Below are positions 48,201 to 58,349 of a stretch of 64,000 nt of DNA, piece by piece. The stretch comes from Tetmemena sp. SeJ-2015 (lineage: Eukaryota > Ciliophora > Spirotrichea > Sporadotrichida > Oxytrichidae), in NCBI GenBank assembly GCA_027382625.1, contig JAJKFJ010022330.1, positions 1-64,000 of the forward strand. Direction: 5' to 3'. Position numbers and translations under genes: made by a program. The stretch's first letter is position 1; each line of letters begins with the position of its first letter. A model generated the notes under the pieces. The model had not been told where the DNA came from. It saw only the letters and a list, made by a program, of their open reading frames with translations, and searched no databases.

Positions 48201-48960
48201 TCTTTCTTCTCGATAGCCTATAGTAGAGCCAAAGGTTATCAGCCTCTCTCTTAAAAAGATGAATGAAGATATCGCAACTGTATCTGATTGAAACCTTACA
48301 GGAACTATGGATGCAGGTAAAGAGTTTATGGACAGTTCATTAGTGGTTAAGTTGTTTGACGAGGATGGTGTGATGACACCAATTGAAGAAATACCTTTAC
48401 AAGAAACGAAGCTAGTGAGTGCAGCAAATAGAAGCCCTCTAGATATTAGTCAAAGCACAACCTAATTTGATAAGTTCTGACCTTCTTATTATCTTTATAA
48501 GGAAGATCACGCGGAGCAACTTATTAAGAGGATGATTGGAAACGAATAAGAGCTAGTGCAGTCGCTTTTGAAGAAGTAAAATCACGTCTTTGCTATATAA
48601 TAGACTTATTAGCAAGAGAAGAGCGCTTCTCTCAATAATCTAAGTAGCAGGCTTTTGAAGAACCACAAGTCCGCCTCAGCTTTGAGAATAGGTGCATCTC
48701 AAGAGAAAGAGATTTCTAAGGTTTCGTAAAGTTAGAGGAATCTATCAAGTCTTGATAAGTAAGCAGAAAGACCCAAAGCGATTGATAAGAACAAGTTATT
48801 TGAAGAGTTTAAGAAGCAGCACTATTCGGCCATGATTATTTTATTGAATTTTGATAGAATAAATTTCTTAATGAGGAAAGCACTTGAAACGATTTAGAGC
48901 AACGGCGATGACAAGATGCTAGATAGGAATCTGAAAGAATTTATCACACTTGGACATTGA
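45202..48960 (+). CDS. Low-complexity, partly helical protein 3
   Basis: A + strand ATG at 45202 starts a Gln/Ser-rich segment to about 45460. After a 420-bp gap with no coding, the next segment begins at or near an ATG at 45883 and runs to about 46250, so the true start could be either. Later parts are more charged and helical (MDWLLFKDNRETLRQYLIDK near 46861; FKKQHYSAMIILLNF near 48810). TGA at 48958-48960. No family recognised; one gene is assumed because no stop and start pair separates the segments clearly. Confidence 0.45.
45461..45882. other. Non-coding gap, long IES or upstream region
   Basis: No coding on either strand that fits the neighbours; it contains short repeats of AGT and ATA type near 45627-45645 and 45690-45710. 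It is either a long IES inside gene 3 or the promoter of a gene starting at 45883. Confidence 0.35.
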
Positions 48961-49226
48961 ATTTATACATGATTTTTTTACAAGGCGCCAAGATGGGAGT
49001 CATGAAAGCCTTGGGTCAGTGATTTAGCCTCCTATTAGAATTGATCACAGAACTTAAATTTATTTGAAAGACAACGAACTTAGCACTCATAAACTCAAAT
49101 GGGAGAAGAAAAAGTATCACTACAAAATATTTATTGTATAAGTCAATAATAAGTGTTGATATTCTTAGTTTTCATTATGTGATTTTGTGAAGATTATAAA
49201 TAAATTGAGGAATTACCAAAATCAAA
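48961..49226. other. Intergenic AT-rich spacer
   Basis: Nothing coding seen; precedes the secreted-protein gene. Confidence 0.45.
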
Positions 49227-50110
49227 ATGAAAGTAAACAAAGCACACACCAAGAGCAAAGGAATATTTACCAAATATTCAGGCCTTGCGTTGCTTTTAGT
49301 GATAGTAGTGATTTTCCATAGGCCTTCCTTCACACAAGCCGCTACCTCAGATACAAACAAGTGCAATATAAATCTCTTCGCTGAGGATCCAGTCAACTGG
49401 TAAACCTCAATCTCTTTAGAGTAGAATGTTATTCTTTGTAGTTAATTACATTTATAACGTTTCGTATGGGTTCTTGAGTGGACTCTACGACACAGTGCCT
49501 GCCTCTTGCACGAGGTGCGCTTCCTTTGCCACTAACATGCAGAACATTAACAAGGGCTACGTTTATGTAGTTTTCATAATTGTTATATACTGATTATGTG
49601 GAGTTCATGCGTTCTACTTGGATAAACAGAAGTGCTGTACTGAACTAGAACATACTCGTGATTCTGAGCACACTGCTGACTATCTACTCCATGTTCTACA
49701 ACTTCTACATATACCTGGACAACCTCTTCTAAGACGCCACAGTCATGGCCATTCCAAACACGGTAGTGTCTATGCTGGCAAATGTCAATGATTAGGCAAC
49801 GGTCTCCACTAACTTCCAAACCAAGATTCGATCAATATGAAAGTTTATCTTATTTTTGTTTTAGATGAGTGCTATAACTAATCTAATGATGACTCTTCCA
49901 GGCGCCAGTTGCTAATCCATTCATAAATAAAAAAAGAAATCTTCAATCTTCATTATAATATCTGAATATATTGGGTACAGAGCTGCGTCGATTATAAGGT
50001 TCATCTTTGGAGTGACATACCCCAGTGGATGATTAAAAATCCCTCAATCCTATTCTTATCTAACCTAAATTTAGCCAGTGAAAGACTAAGCTGGCCACTT
50101 AACAATAGAT
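49227..50110 (+). CDS. Secreted Cys-containing protein, family B copy
   Basis: The ATG at 49227 begins a signal peptide or anchor (LALLLVIVVIFHRP). The mature part has CNINLFAEDPVNWQ, YGFLSGLYDTVPASCTRC, a helical middle (LLTIYSMFYNFYIYLDNLF near 49674), MMTLPGASCQSIHK near 49888 and WSDIPQWMIKNP near 50010. All five blocks and their order match the minus-strand gene at 37690-38403. IESs or introns fall near 49425-49445, 49570-49600 and 49840-49870. The C-terminal end is approximate. The family is not one I recognise. Confidence 0.6.
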
Positions 50111-50164
50111 TTCCTTACAATTTCAAATTCTAATTTCTTTTAACTCTTTATTACAGCTCTCATT

Positions 50165-50914
50165 ATAAGAATTTAAGTGCTCTTGTCTTGCCAGGATTGC
50201 CTCATTTATTTTATATAGAACGCTTTCCCTTCAAGCCAGAGGATGATAGGCTTCTCGAGTTCAAGAGCGATCCCTTAGCTGCATTAATTCAGGGGCTCTT
50301 AGAACTACCCCCAACTAATTTCAATGGAGCAGAAGAGGTAGAGCTCCTAGCCTCCTCTAGAAGAGTAAAAGAGAAGCGAAGTCGGCAACAGACCTATTTT
50401 AAAATCTCAGCAGCAGTCAAAGCGTAAGGTTGCAAAGAACCTCCTCTTTGGGGGATTTTAAGGATCTAAATAAGAAGCTAGTTGTGTGAAGCAAGAATAG
50501 GAGGAGCACTTTAAATTAGTGAATGAGTCTAGCATAGTCTCTTCACACAGCATTTCAGTCATAGACTAGCATGTGCTAGTAGATGCAATCGAAGAAGTTA
50601 AAGAGCAATTAGAGTTGCAAAACTTCAAACAGGAGGTTAACAATTTGCAGGACTAAGCTTCTCTAGTCAAGGGTGGAGGCTTTTATATTGACTTTGGTAA
50701 AATCAAGAGCTAAATTAATAGGAACCAGTTGGTAATCTAAGGAAGCTAGGGAGAATCTAGGGGTGCTTAAATGACAGTACAGAGACCATAAAATAAGAGT
50801 TAGGTTCGCAAAACTGCCAAAGAAGAGAAAGAGTTAAGAGACCTCGTTTTCATTATGGACCAGAAACTTTAAATTATATTTGATAAAGCTTTATTATAAT
50901 TGAAACTAAGGTGA
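50165..50914 (+). CDS. Charged, Gln-rich protein of unknown function
   Basis: Two frames join near 50390-50410. The first encodes LPHLFYIERFPFKPEDDRLL and LAALIQGLLELPPTNF; the second encodes KSQQQSKRKVAKNLLFGGF, a helical acidic stretch (VDAIEEVKEQLELQNFKQEV) and a Lys-rich end, with TGA at 50912-50914. No start ATG is visible in the first frame, so a short upstream segment is probably separated by an IES or intron before 50188. No family recognised. Confidence 0.5.
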
Positions 50915-51052
50915 TGAGATAAACTGATTTTTTATAAGACAGTGATTTCCTTAACTTACAAAGACAGCCAAAGTATTAATTTATAATGATTGGATCTTGG
51001 CAAAGATAGTTAGGCAAATTAGTTTATTTAATAATTATTACTTTTAATCAAA

Positions 51053-52597
51053 ATGAGCAATTCTATACTCTCACGACCAAAGCCTTCTTAATGAGGGCTG
51101 TTCCTCTCTTCAAATAAACTCCTCAGCTTTTGAAGTAACTCGCAAGCCAAGAAACTCTTCACTCCTGAAGAAATCTCTGACTCTAGTGGCTGTTTGTGGT
51201 ACAGTGCTAGCTGTGGCCTCGAGTATGGATGCGTTCGGGTCAGATTTGAACAGAAATGAGTACGAGGGTGTGCTCTCAACTTTTGAAAAAGACTTGGAAA
51301 CGCCCATCATGAAAGAGTACATTAACTTCTTAGCCTTACATCAAAAGACCTATGCCTCCTCTTTCGACATTCAATTGAAGCAAATTCATTTTAAAGTTCA
51401 TGGTCACTTTAATTTGTGATTAAGAAGAGGTACTCTGTCTTCAAGGACAACTTCTTGAAAATCACAGCTCATAACAGCAACCCTCTCTCTACCTTTGTGA
51501 TGGGAATCAATAAGTTTTCAGATCAGAATGAGGCTGAATTCGAGGATGAAGTTATCAAGGGCATCCGAATCAGACCTGAGCATGCTCGCTAAGTAAAACC
51601 TCTCTATGATAACGACACCACTGATGATGAAAATGCTGAACAAGCATATAATGATCAATTAGAAGGGATTGCAACTTCTGAAGAATAGTCAGAGCACAGG
51701 TTCTTAAAGTCAAAAGTCCCTCAAAAGAAAATTTAATCAGAGGGAAAACTGAAATAAGAGACCCCCGTGGATCCAATTGATGTTCCAGAGTCTCTTAACT
51801 GGTACAAAAAGGGAGTTGTAACTCGTCCCTAGGATTAGAAGTCTTGCGGTTCTTGCTGGGCTTTTTCAGCTGCAGCTGCTCTTGAGTCTCTTGCTATCAT
51901 GCATGGGGAAGACACCACCTTGTAAAGATACTCTGTTTAGCACTTAGTTGACTGTGACACTGTGAACTACGGATGCGGAGGAGGATGGATGTACGATGCT
52001 TTCGATTATGTGAGGCAACATGGCATTAGTCTTTGGGCCGACTACCCCTACTCCTATCAAGCCAGGCAGCTATCGTGCCAGTTCAATCATTATCATAATG
52101 TGAAATATTATGCCCTTCCAAATTATGTTTGAGTATAAGCCTACTTCTATGTCGCATTTCAAGAATGTGGGTATGATTGAAGAAGATGGTAACACTAACC
52201 AACGCATGAAGGAACTAGTATCTAAGCAGCCTGTCTCTATAGCAATTTAAGATATGTCAATTTAATAGCTATGTTCGCCTCTGGTATGATGCAACACTAC
52301 AAAGGTGGAGTGATGACTGAAGACTTCCTCAAATGTTCCTCAGATTGGAAGGAAGTGAATCACGGTGTCTTATTAGTCGGCTATGGGAAAGTGAAGGATA
52401 CTGACCGAGTGAGAGGCAAGTGCACTGAGTACTGGATCATCAGGAACTCCTGGGGGCCCACTTGGGGAAACGAAGGATTCTTTAATCTGTGCATGGATGG
52501 AGCAGGCAAAAAGGATGTCCCCTTCGGGTCTTGCCTGGTAAACAAGTACGCAACTTGGCCCAACATGGACGGCACTATCATCCCACCTCCTGAGTGA
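51053..52597 (+). CDS. Papain-family (C1A) cysteine protease, membrane-anchored or secreted precursor
   Basis: The ATG at 51053 and an IES with pointer AAGCC (51080-51084, 51144-51148) give a basic N-terminus followed by a hydrophobic signal/anchor (LTLVAVCGTVLAVASSM). The inhibitor-type propeptide follows (YINFLALHQKTYAS, INKFSDQNEAEFED). The mature enzyme begins near PESLNWYKKGVVT. It carries KSCGSCWAFSAAAALES (catalytic Cys), NYGCGGGWMYDAF, VNHGVLLVGYG (catalytic His) and IIRNSWGPTWGNEGFF (catalytic Asn). Further interruptions lie at 51387-51425 and 52095-52140, plus an IES with pointer TATGT (52253-52257, 52270-52274). TGA at 52595-52597. It should act as a digestive or lysosomal protease. 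Confidence 0.9.
51080..51148 (+). other. IES with pointer AAGCC
   Basis: AAGCC at 51080-51084 and 51144-51148. Excision joins the start ATG segment to the signal-anchor frame and removes an in-frame TGA. Confidence 0.85.
52253..52274 (+). other. 17-bp IES with pointer TATGT
   Basis: TATGT at 52253-52257 and 52270-52274; excision gives SIAIQDMFASGMMQHYKGGV, the papain-family core. Confidence 0.88.
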
Positions 52598-53035
52598 TGA
52601 CTTATTGAACTATCTCTTTGAGTTTTATGAATATTAGAAAGCAATGCTAATCCAATTATGTGTGAGTAAATAAACTTCTTCGTCAAGTTGATTTCTTTGA
52701 AAAATATTAACTTCTTTCTCAAAATTAGTCTATCAGCTGTTGAGATGGATAATTGATGGAATTTAGTGGTACGATTGATGTCATTTCTGGATTGAGAGAG
52801 AATCTTTAAGAGAGATAGAAGAGAGGAGTGAGTGAGGCGTGTCAAATATATAAATTATTTAGAGTCACTCAACCTAATTTCTTTCATTATTAATAATATC
52901 CCATATTCAATTTGTATTGCAATTAAGAATTAGGTTCTTTATTTGAGCAATAAATAAACCTTGAACTTACTTTACTTTCTCATTCAATTTAAGCGAGTAA
53001 GTTTACCTCAAACCAACAAACAAGCAATAGAATAA
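52598..53035. other. Intergenic spacer
   Basis: AT-rich; contains the end of the protease transcript and the upstream region of the GC-rich gene. No coding recognised. Confidence 0.5.
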
Positions 53036-54476
53036 ATGTTGAAGAAAGCAGCCCAGCAGCAGACCCTCAAGGACCTGAACGAGAAACTCGGCACCCGCCT
53101 TACCTCCAACCTGGAGGAGCTCGATAAGCTCATCAGTAGCGTGAACATGTTGCAGTACACCGCAGTTCCCGATGTAGCAGCCCTCACCAACTTGCTTGGC
53201 GAGTGCGAAGATTCATCCTTCTGGCTCAACTTCAAGAAGGCCGCCCCCATCTTGTTCTGCCACGCCATCGACCCCGTCGACAGCCTGCGCCAGGTCAAGG
53301 ACATGGCCATGATCGAGGAGTTGCTCAAGGCCAAGAGCCTCATGCGCCTCATGAAGGACAAGGTCGCCAAGGGAGATGCAGACGTCGATATCGTAGAGTA
53401 CTCCATCGCCACCAAGATGCTCGAGAACAAGGTCCAGCTCCTCCAGTCCCTCAACATCAACGTAGAGAACGAGGACGACAAGAGCAAGATCACCCTCAAC
53501 ATCCAAGGCACCGGCAAGTCAATTGAGATCGACCTCGCAAAGCTCAAGGAAGCAGTCACCGTCAAAGAATCCCAAGTTGCCGAGAGAGAAGGCGTACCCA
53601 TGGCCAACAACTCTCAGGTCGAGGATATCAACCTTCAGGATATCACCGAGGAGGAGTTCCTTATCAAGGCAGTCGAGAAGATCAACCCCATTAAGAAGAA
53701 CCCTAACAAGACCCTTCACAAGGATTCTTTCATCAAGATCTTCAAGTACACTGGAGACTTCGCCAAGCTTAAGAGCAAGGACCTCAAGCAGAAGGCCCAA
53801 GAGAAAAGAGCTGAGCAGTTCGGCAAGGACCCTAAGAAGTATCTCGATGCACTCAAGTCAACAGTCTTAAAAAGTTTAAGCTCCTTCCATTCTTATATAT
53901 TGATTGAGGTGAGTGCAGGATGAGGAGCAGGCTTACGAGAGTGCCTCCCGCGAGATGTTCGAGAAGCTTTGCATCTCCCCAGAGTTATTCGAGCGCAGCC
54001 AGCAGGAGCTCATGATGGACCCATACGTATCCATGGAGCTCTTCAACATGGGCATCGGCATGGAGCAACCCACCGGAGTTGCCCCCCTCGAGGAGCTCAC
54101 CTACCAGAAGACCGTAGGCCTCGTGAAGGAGTCCAACAACTTCGCCTTCGACCTTTTCAAGAAGGAGTACATCGACCAGCTCCGCCAGGACCCCATGATG
54201 ATGCCCGTCCTCATCAGCGCCATCGCCCACGATTGGGTTTACAAGAACCACGGCTTCACCGAGGACCAGTTCAAGGCAGCCCTCTTCCACCACAAGATCT
54301 ACGAAGACCCCGAGGTTGCCATGCACATGCAGACCAAGCAGATGGAGCTCCTCTCCATGAGCGGCGGCTTCAACCCCATGATGATGGGCGGCATGGGTGG
54401 AATGCCCGGCGGTATGGGTGGCGCACCCCCAGGCCTCGGCATGGGAGGCTTCGGAGGCCCCGGCGGCATGTTCTGA
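53036..54476 (+). CDS. Conserved-looking abundant soluble protein with Met/Gly-rich C-terminus
   Basis: The ATG at 53036 opens a long frame of about 280 codons with strong C-ending codon preference, unlike all neighbours. One interruption near 53862-53920 removes a TGA; a two-base AG pointer joins YLDALK to DEEQAYESASREMFEKL in frame. The protein is helical and acidic (LEELDKLISSVNMLQYTAV, VDIVEYSIATKMLENKVQ, ELFERSQQELMMDPYVSMEL, FTEDQFKAALFHHKIYEDP). It ends in a Met/Gly/Pro-rich tail (GGMGGMPGGMGGAPPGLG) like those of some chaperone cofactors. TGA at 54474-54476. I do not recognise the family; codon bias suggests high expression. Confidence 0.8.
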
Positions 54477-54873
54477 GCACAATAAATAACCTAAGATTTA
54501 AAATGAATGAAGATAAGACAAAGAAGACATAGAGAAGAAAGATATGCGTGGTCGTAGCGATTATAGTAGTATAAACTAGAGGATGAAAATGTTCTATTTA
54601 TTCGCATAAACTTGTACTATAATCGTTCTTCGATAGTCTTAATGAGCTTGATTGAGAGTGATAGTAAGGATTTGTGATGAGAGGGAGAGAAATAAGATAG
54701 ATATAAATGTATAAACGTTATTAAAGATGAGTAATAAGAATCATAGTGCTTAGAATACTTTAATATCGTGATGTTATTCTAATAGGGAGTGAGTGTCGAT
54801 CTCACCCCTTCTCTTATCTGATTCCATAATATGTTCACTTATCATTATTCTTCTTCTTTCTTTATCATCATGC
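54477..54873. other. Intergenic spacer (convergent)
   Basis: Between the 3' ends of a + and a - gene; AT-rich with no coding seen. Confidence 0.5.
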
Positions 54874-57800
54874 TCAGATTGGCTCGGCGTAGAGCTTGTC
54901 GATGTGCTCCTGGAAGAACTTCTCAAAAATAATCCATACCACAACTATAGTGAGTGTGGTACTATTTATTAGATTCTTGGCGACGTTTCTCTTGATCTTG
55001 AAGGTGGGGGTGAGGAGGTCGTTCTCGACGGTGAATGGTTGAGGGTGGAGGTGGATCTTCTTGATCTTCTCGAGACTGGTGAAGTGGTTGTCCTTGGCCT
55101 TCTGGTCCATGGAGTCGATGATTGCCTTCTTGAGTTTGGGGTTGTCGAAGTCGCCAGACTCCACACCGTTCTCTTGCATCCACTTCTTCAAGTTCTCGGG
55201 GTTGGGCACCACCACGGCCAACAAGTAGGCTTGGAGTGAGTCACCGTAGACGAAGACCTGTCCTACAAGGGGGCACTGACAGTAGACGTTCTCGAGCTTC
55301 TCGGGGGCGATGTACTCACCCTGGCACAACTTAAAGATGTTCTTTGCTCTGTCAACGATCTTGATGGCTCCGCTGGGGAACATCACGGCAACGTCTCCAG
55401 TGCTGACCCAACCCTCAGAGTCGATGGCCTCAGCAGTCTTCTCGGGGTTCTTGAAGTAGCCGCGGAACATGTTGGCGCCTTGGAACTGCACTTCTCCACG
55501 AGGAGGGTTGTCAGTGGCGAGGTAGCCCATCTCAATAGCAAGCATATATATGTTAGGTGAGTGTTGATCTCAGGGACGTCTCTGAGTCTGAGTCTGTTAG
55601 AGGTGATGACTCCACCGACGTGGCCGGCAGTGCTATCTTCGTAGAGAGTGGTGGTGATGGGACCATTCATCATCATAATAAGGAGAGTGAAAGTGTACTT
55701 ACATTTGTGGATTATATATTGCTCTCAGTCTGACCGTAGACTTCATAGATGTGGATTCTAAATACACACACTATATTTTTTTAAAGGCTATAAATAATTC
55801 CAAGTGCAACCTTGAAGAAGCTCAACACATCAGCATTCTCAATATGGTATAAGGAAATATGCTCATATGATTAATTAAGCAGCGATAGGAGCTGAAGCGG
55901 TGATCATGTATCTTAATCTTTAAAATCCATAGTATCCAAGTTTTTATAATTTCAAGGAGAGTTTAAGCTACCTCCGAAGATGTTCTTGACCTTGGCGAAG
56001 ACGGCCTTATCGTAGAACTTGTGAGAAAGTCCTTGTCCATTTTGGAAGTAAAGTCTAGTAACTATATGTCAGCTATTCCTAAAGATAGATATAATGTTTA
56101 GTGGAGCTTATCGGCGACTGCTTTCTCGAAGAGCCACTTCTTGACTCCACCTGCTGCGTTCACTCCGTCATAGACCTTGCCGTAGATTCTGTTAAGAATA
56201 CGGGGCACAGTCACCAAGAAGGTGGGCTTGAGCACGGCCATGTCATCAAGTAATTGGAGGGGGTCTCAAAATAACTTCACTAGTGATTTTAAGTCTCCGG
56301 AGTAGAAACCGTGAGCGTAGCCAGCAGAGAGGGAGAAGGAGAAGTTGCACTGCTCGAAGATGTGAGCGAGGGGCAAGTAGCTGATTGAGATATCGGTGTC
56401 TTCCCATTCGATGTTTGCGTATCCGTACAAGTGTTGTCAATTTTGCAAATGTAACTAGATAATGGGGATGAGTGTTGGACTGTGACGAATCCAGCGTGGT
56501 CCATCTTAGCTCCCTTGGGGTCTCCGGTGGTTCCTGAGGTGTAGCAGAACATGTACGTAGTTCACAAAGCTTTAATTCTCTTCATTTAAGTCTTTACAAA
56601 AGAATAATTTTATAGTGTCGGGCTTGGGCTCGTTAAGGACAACCTCGGGGTGAGCATCTCCAACCTTGAGGACTTCTTCGTAGAGGTAGAGGTTGATTCC
56701 CTTGACCTCAGCCTTCTCTCTCTGAGCTTGGGTGGGTGCGTCGAAGAGCACGAGGTTCTTGAGGGAGGGGCAGTCTTCTCCTGCTAATGTGAGGAGTGTC
56801 TCGATCTGCTTGCCCTCAACTGACATAGAGGTGACCTCAGTCTGGTTGATCACAAACTTGAGTGCGTCTGAGCCCAAACTGTCGAAGAAGGGCACAATGG
56901 TCACAGAGTTTCTCATGCAAGAAAGAGCAGACACTGCCCATTCACAATTATAGCATAGTCATGAAAAAGGAGAGGGCTTTATTCTTGATTCCTCTCTGTT
57001 CTTGGCGAAGATTCCCATGAACTTGTAGTCAATGCCTTCAGCGTGAGTTTCAAAAAGCATCATTAAGAAACAATTGATAATGAGTGACTGGGACCAAGTT
57101 GAGTGCCTCATAACCTATATGAGAATCAGATAACTGGTTAAATTAAGAGCTATGATCGATTGGACTTTGGATAGAAATTAATTTTATAAGTTTTTAATTG
57201 GATTGGTGAGTGGTCTTAGTAGTAATAGTAGTGGGTGGTGAAAGGGGATAGATGAAAAGATTATAATTATCGCCCTTATTAAATATCTGATTGTCTCTTT
57301 ATTATGCATGACGGGATAAATCCAGAAGAAAGTTATAAATGGAGGGTGATGATGATGTAGATTATTACACCTCTTACATCACTCCACCAAGATTTGAACA
57401 TACACATCCCACCCAGCCCAATCCCTTATGTCCATATCCTCTTTTCATTCATTGTAACTTACCTCTTGAGAGTCTTGAGGTGAGGTCGTAGGTCTCTCTG
57501 AAGTTCTTCCACTCGTAGGGTCTACCCTCCTTGTCCTTGTTGCGAGTACCCAAGAAGCGGTTCTCCCCCTTGTTCTTCACTGTCTGGGAAAAGAGCTCCC
57601 AAAGGGTCTTGCATCCCTTGAACTCGGGTCCCTGCAATTCATCCGGGTGGTCCTTCACAAAACTCAAAAGCTATATTCAACAAACTCATCATAGCATATA
57701 AGCATCCTAGTCATATATTTTATGACTAGATATAGGGTAAATTGTTTCTGATGGAGCTAAAGGAAGAGAAGTGAGATAAGGATTCGAGAAAAAGGATAAA

Positions 57801-58063
57801 TATTGGAATGTCAGTGTTGCTCCGAATCTTCTAGACTGTTTCGCCTTAAGACAAAGAGATCACCGATAAGCCACTACGCCAAGACACCATTCTACAGATC
57901 TCCGATGGAGCTGGTACTTTCTAAAGCTCAGCTCTCTCGAGAATAGTCTAGCGGGGATAGTTGAGTTGTTTACTTACATGATCTCAGCTGAGTGGCCTGG
58001 AGTAGCTGGCTTGTCTGTTCTCACGTATGAGTACACGTAGGGTTGAGGTTGTGAGTTTCCCAT
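54874..58063 (-). CDS. Long-chain acyl-CoA synthetase 1, unscrambled
   Basis: The minus-strand ATG at 58061-58063 gives MGNSQPQPYVYSYV and PATPGHSAEI. An intron with donor GTAAGTAA and acceptor near 57657 follows. Then, all in order on one strand: DELQGPEFKGCKTLWELF, RPYEWKNFRETYDL, FMGIFAKNREEWAVSALSC, the AMP-binding P-loop CYTSGTTGDPKGAKMDHAG, ISYLPLAHIFEQ-type motif (56340-56400), RILNRIYGKVYD (56170-56200), RGEVQFQGANMFRGYF, GWVSTGDVAV, KIVDRAKNIFKLCQGEYIAP and NDLLTPTFKIKRNVAKN, to TGA at 54874-54876. Pointers ACTCA (near 57040-57095) and GAAT (near 56945-57000) mark IESs. It activates fatty acids to acyl-CoA at a membrane or lipid droplet. Its adjacent paralog is scrambled. Confidence 0.9.
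57657..57975 (-). other. First intron of acyl-CoA synthetase 1, about 320 nt
   Basis: The donor GTAAGTAA after codon 27 (...AEIAT phase 2) is shared, at the same codon, with the paralog, whose intron is only about 90 nt. Part of this intron (57811-57960) is not AT-rich, unlike other introns here, and might carry an insertion. Confidence 0.6.
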
Positions 58064-58349
58064 TCAAATATAAAGACTTTGTATGATTCATGAGTAACAT
58101 ATCTTTATGATTGGTCGAAGTGGTGGTATAGATTTGTACTAGATAAGCAAATCAAAGATATATTATCACTCAATTAGGCAAAAAATGCACAATCTTATTT
58201 CCTGATACCTCATTTTCTTCTTTTTTGGCAATAAATTATAACTATTGTCCTCTCGGGCTTTAATTAATATCTTAAACTTCTTCTTGCTTGGAGGATTAAA
58301 GTCGCTGCAATTTGCTTCAACCTTTTTTACCTGCCCAAGTCATCAAGGG
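58064..58349. other. Intergenic spacer between the two acyl-CoA synthetases
   Basis: No clear coding. The last 60 or so residues expected for the second synthetase are not found here. Confidence 0.45.

Noticed and set aside
52381..52845. 154-codon minus-strand frame overlapping the protease end
   Set aside because: It is antisense to the catalytic His/Asn region of the papain-type gene and shows no protein character of its own.
53008..54482. Several open frames of 90-200 codons antisense or out of frame in the GC-rich gene
   Set aside because: High GC at third positions removes stops in the other frames; the sense frame at 53036 has the conserved-looking protein.
57811..57890. tRNA-like signal on the minus strand (box-A-like TGGCGTAGTGG and a GATTCG box-B-like piece)
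   Set aside because: The acceptor pairs for only about five bases, and the T arm and anticodon arm do not fold. Not supported as a tRNA.
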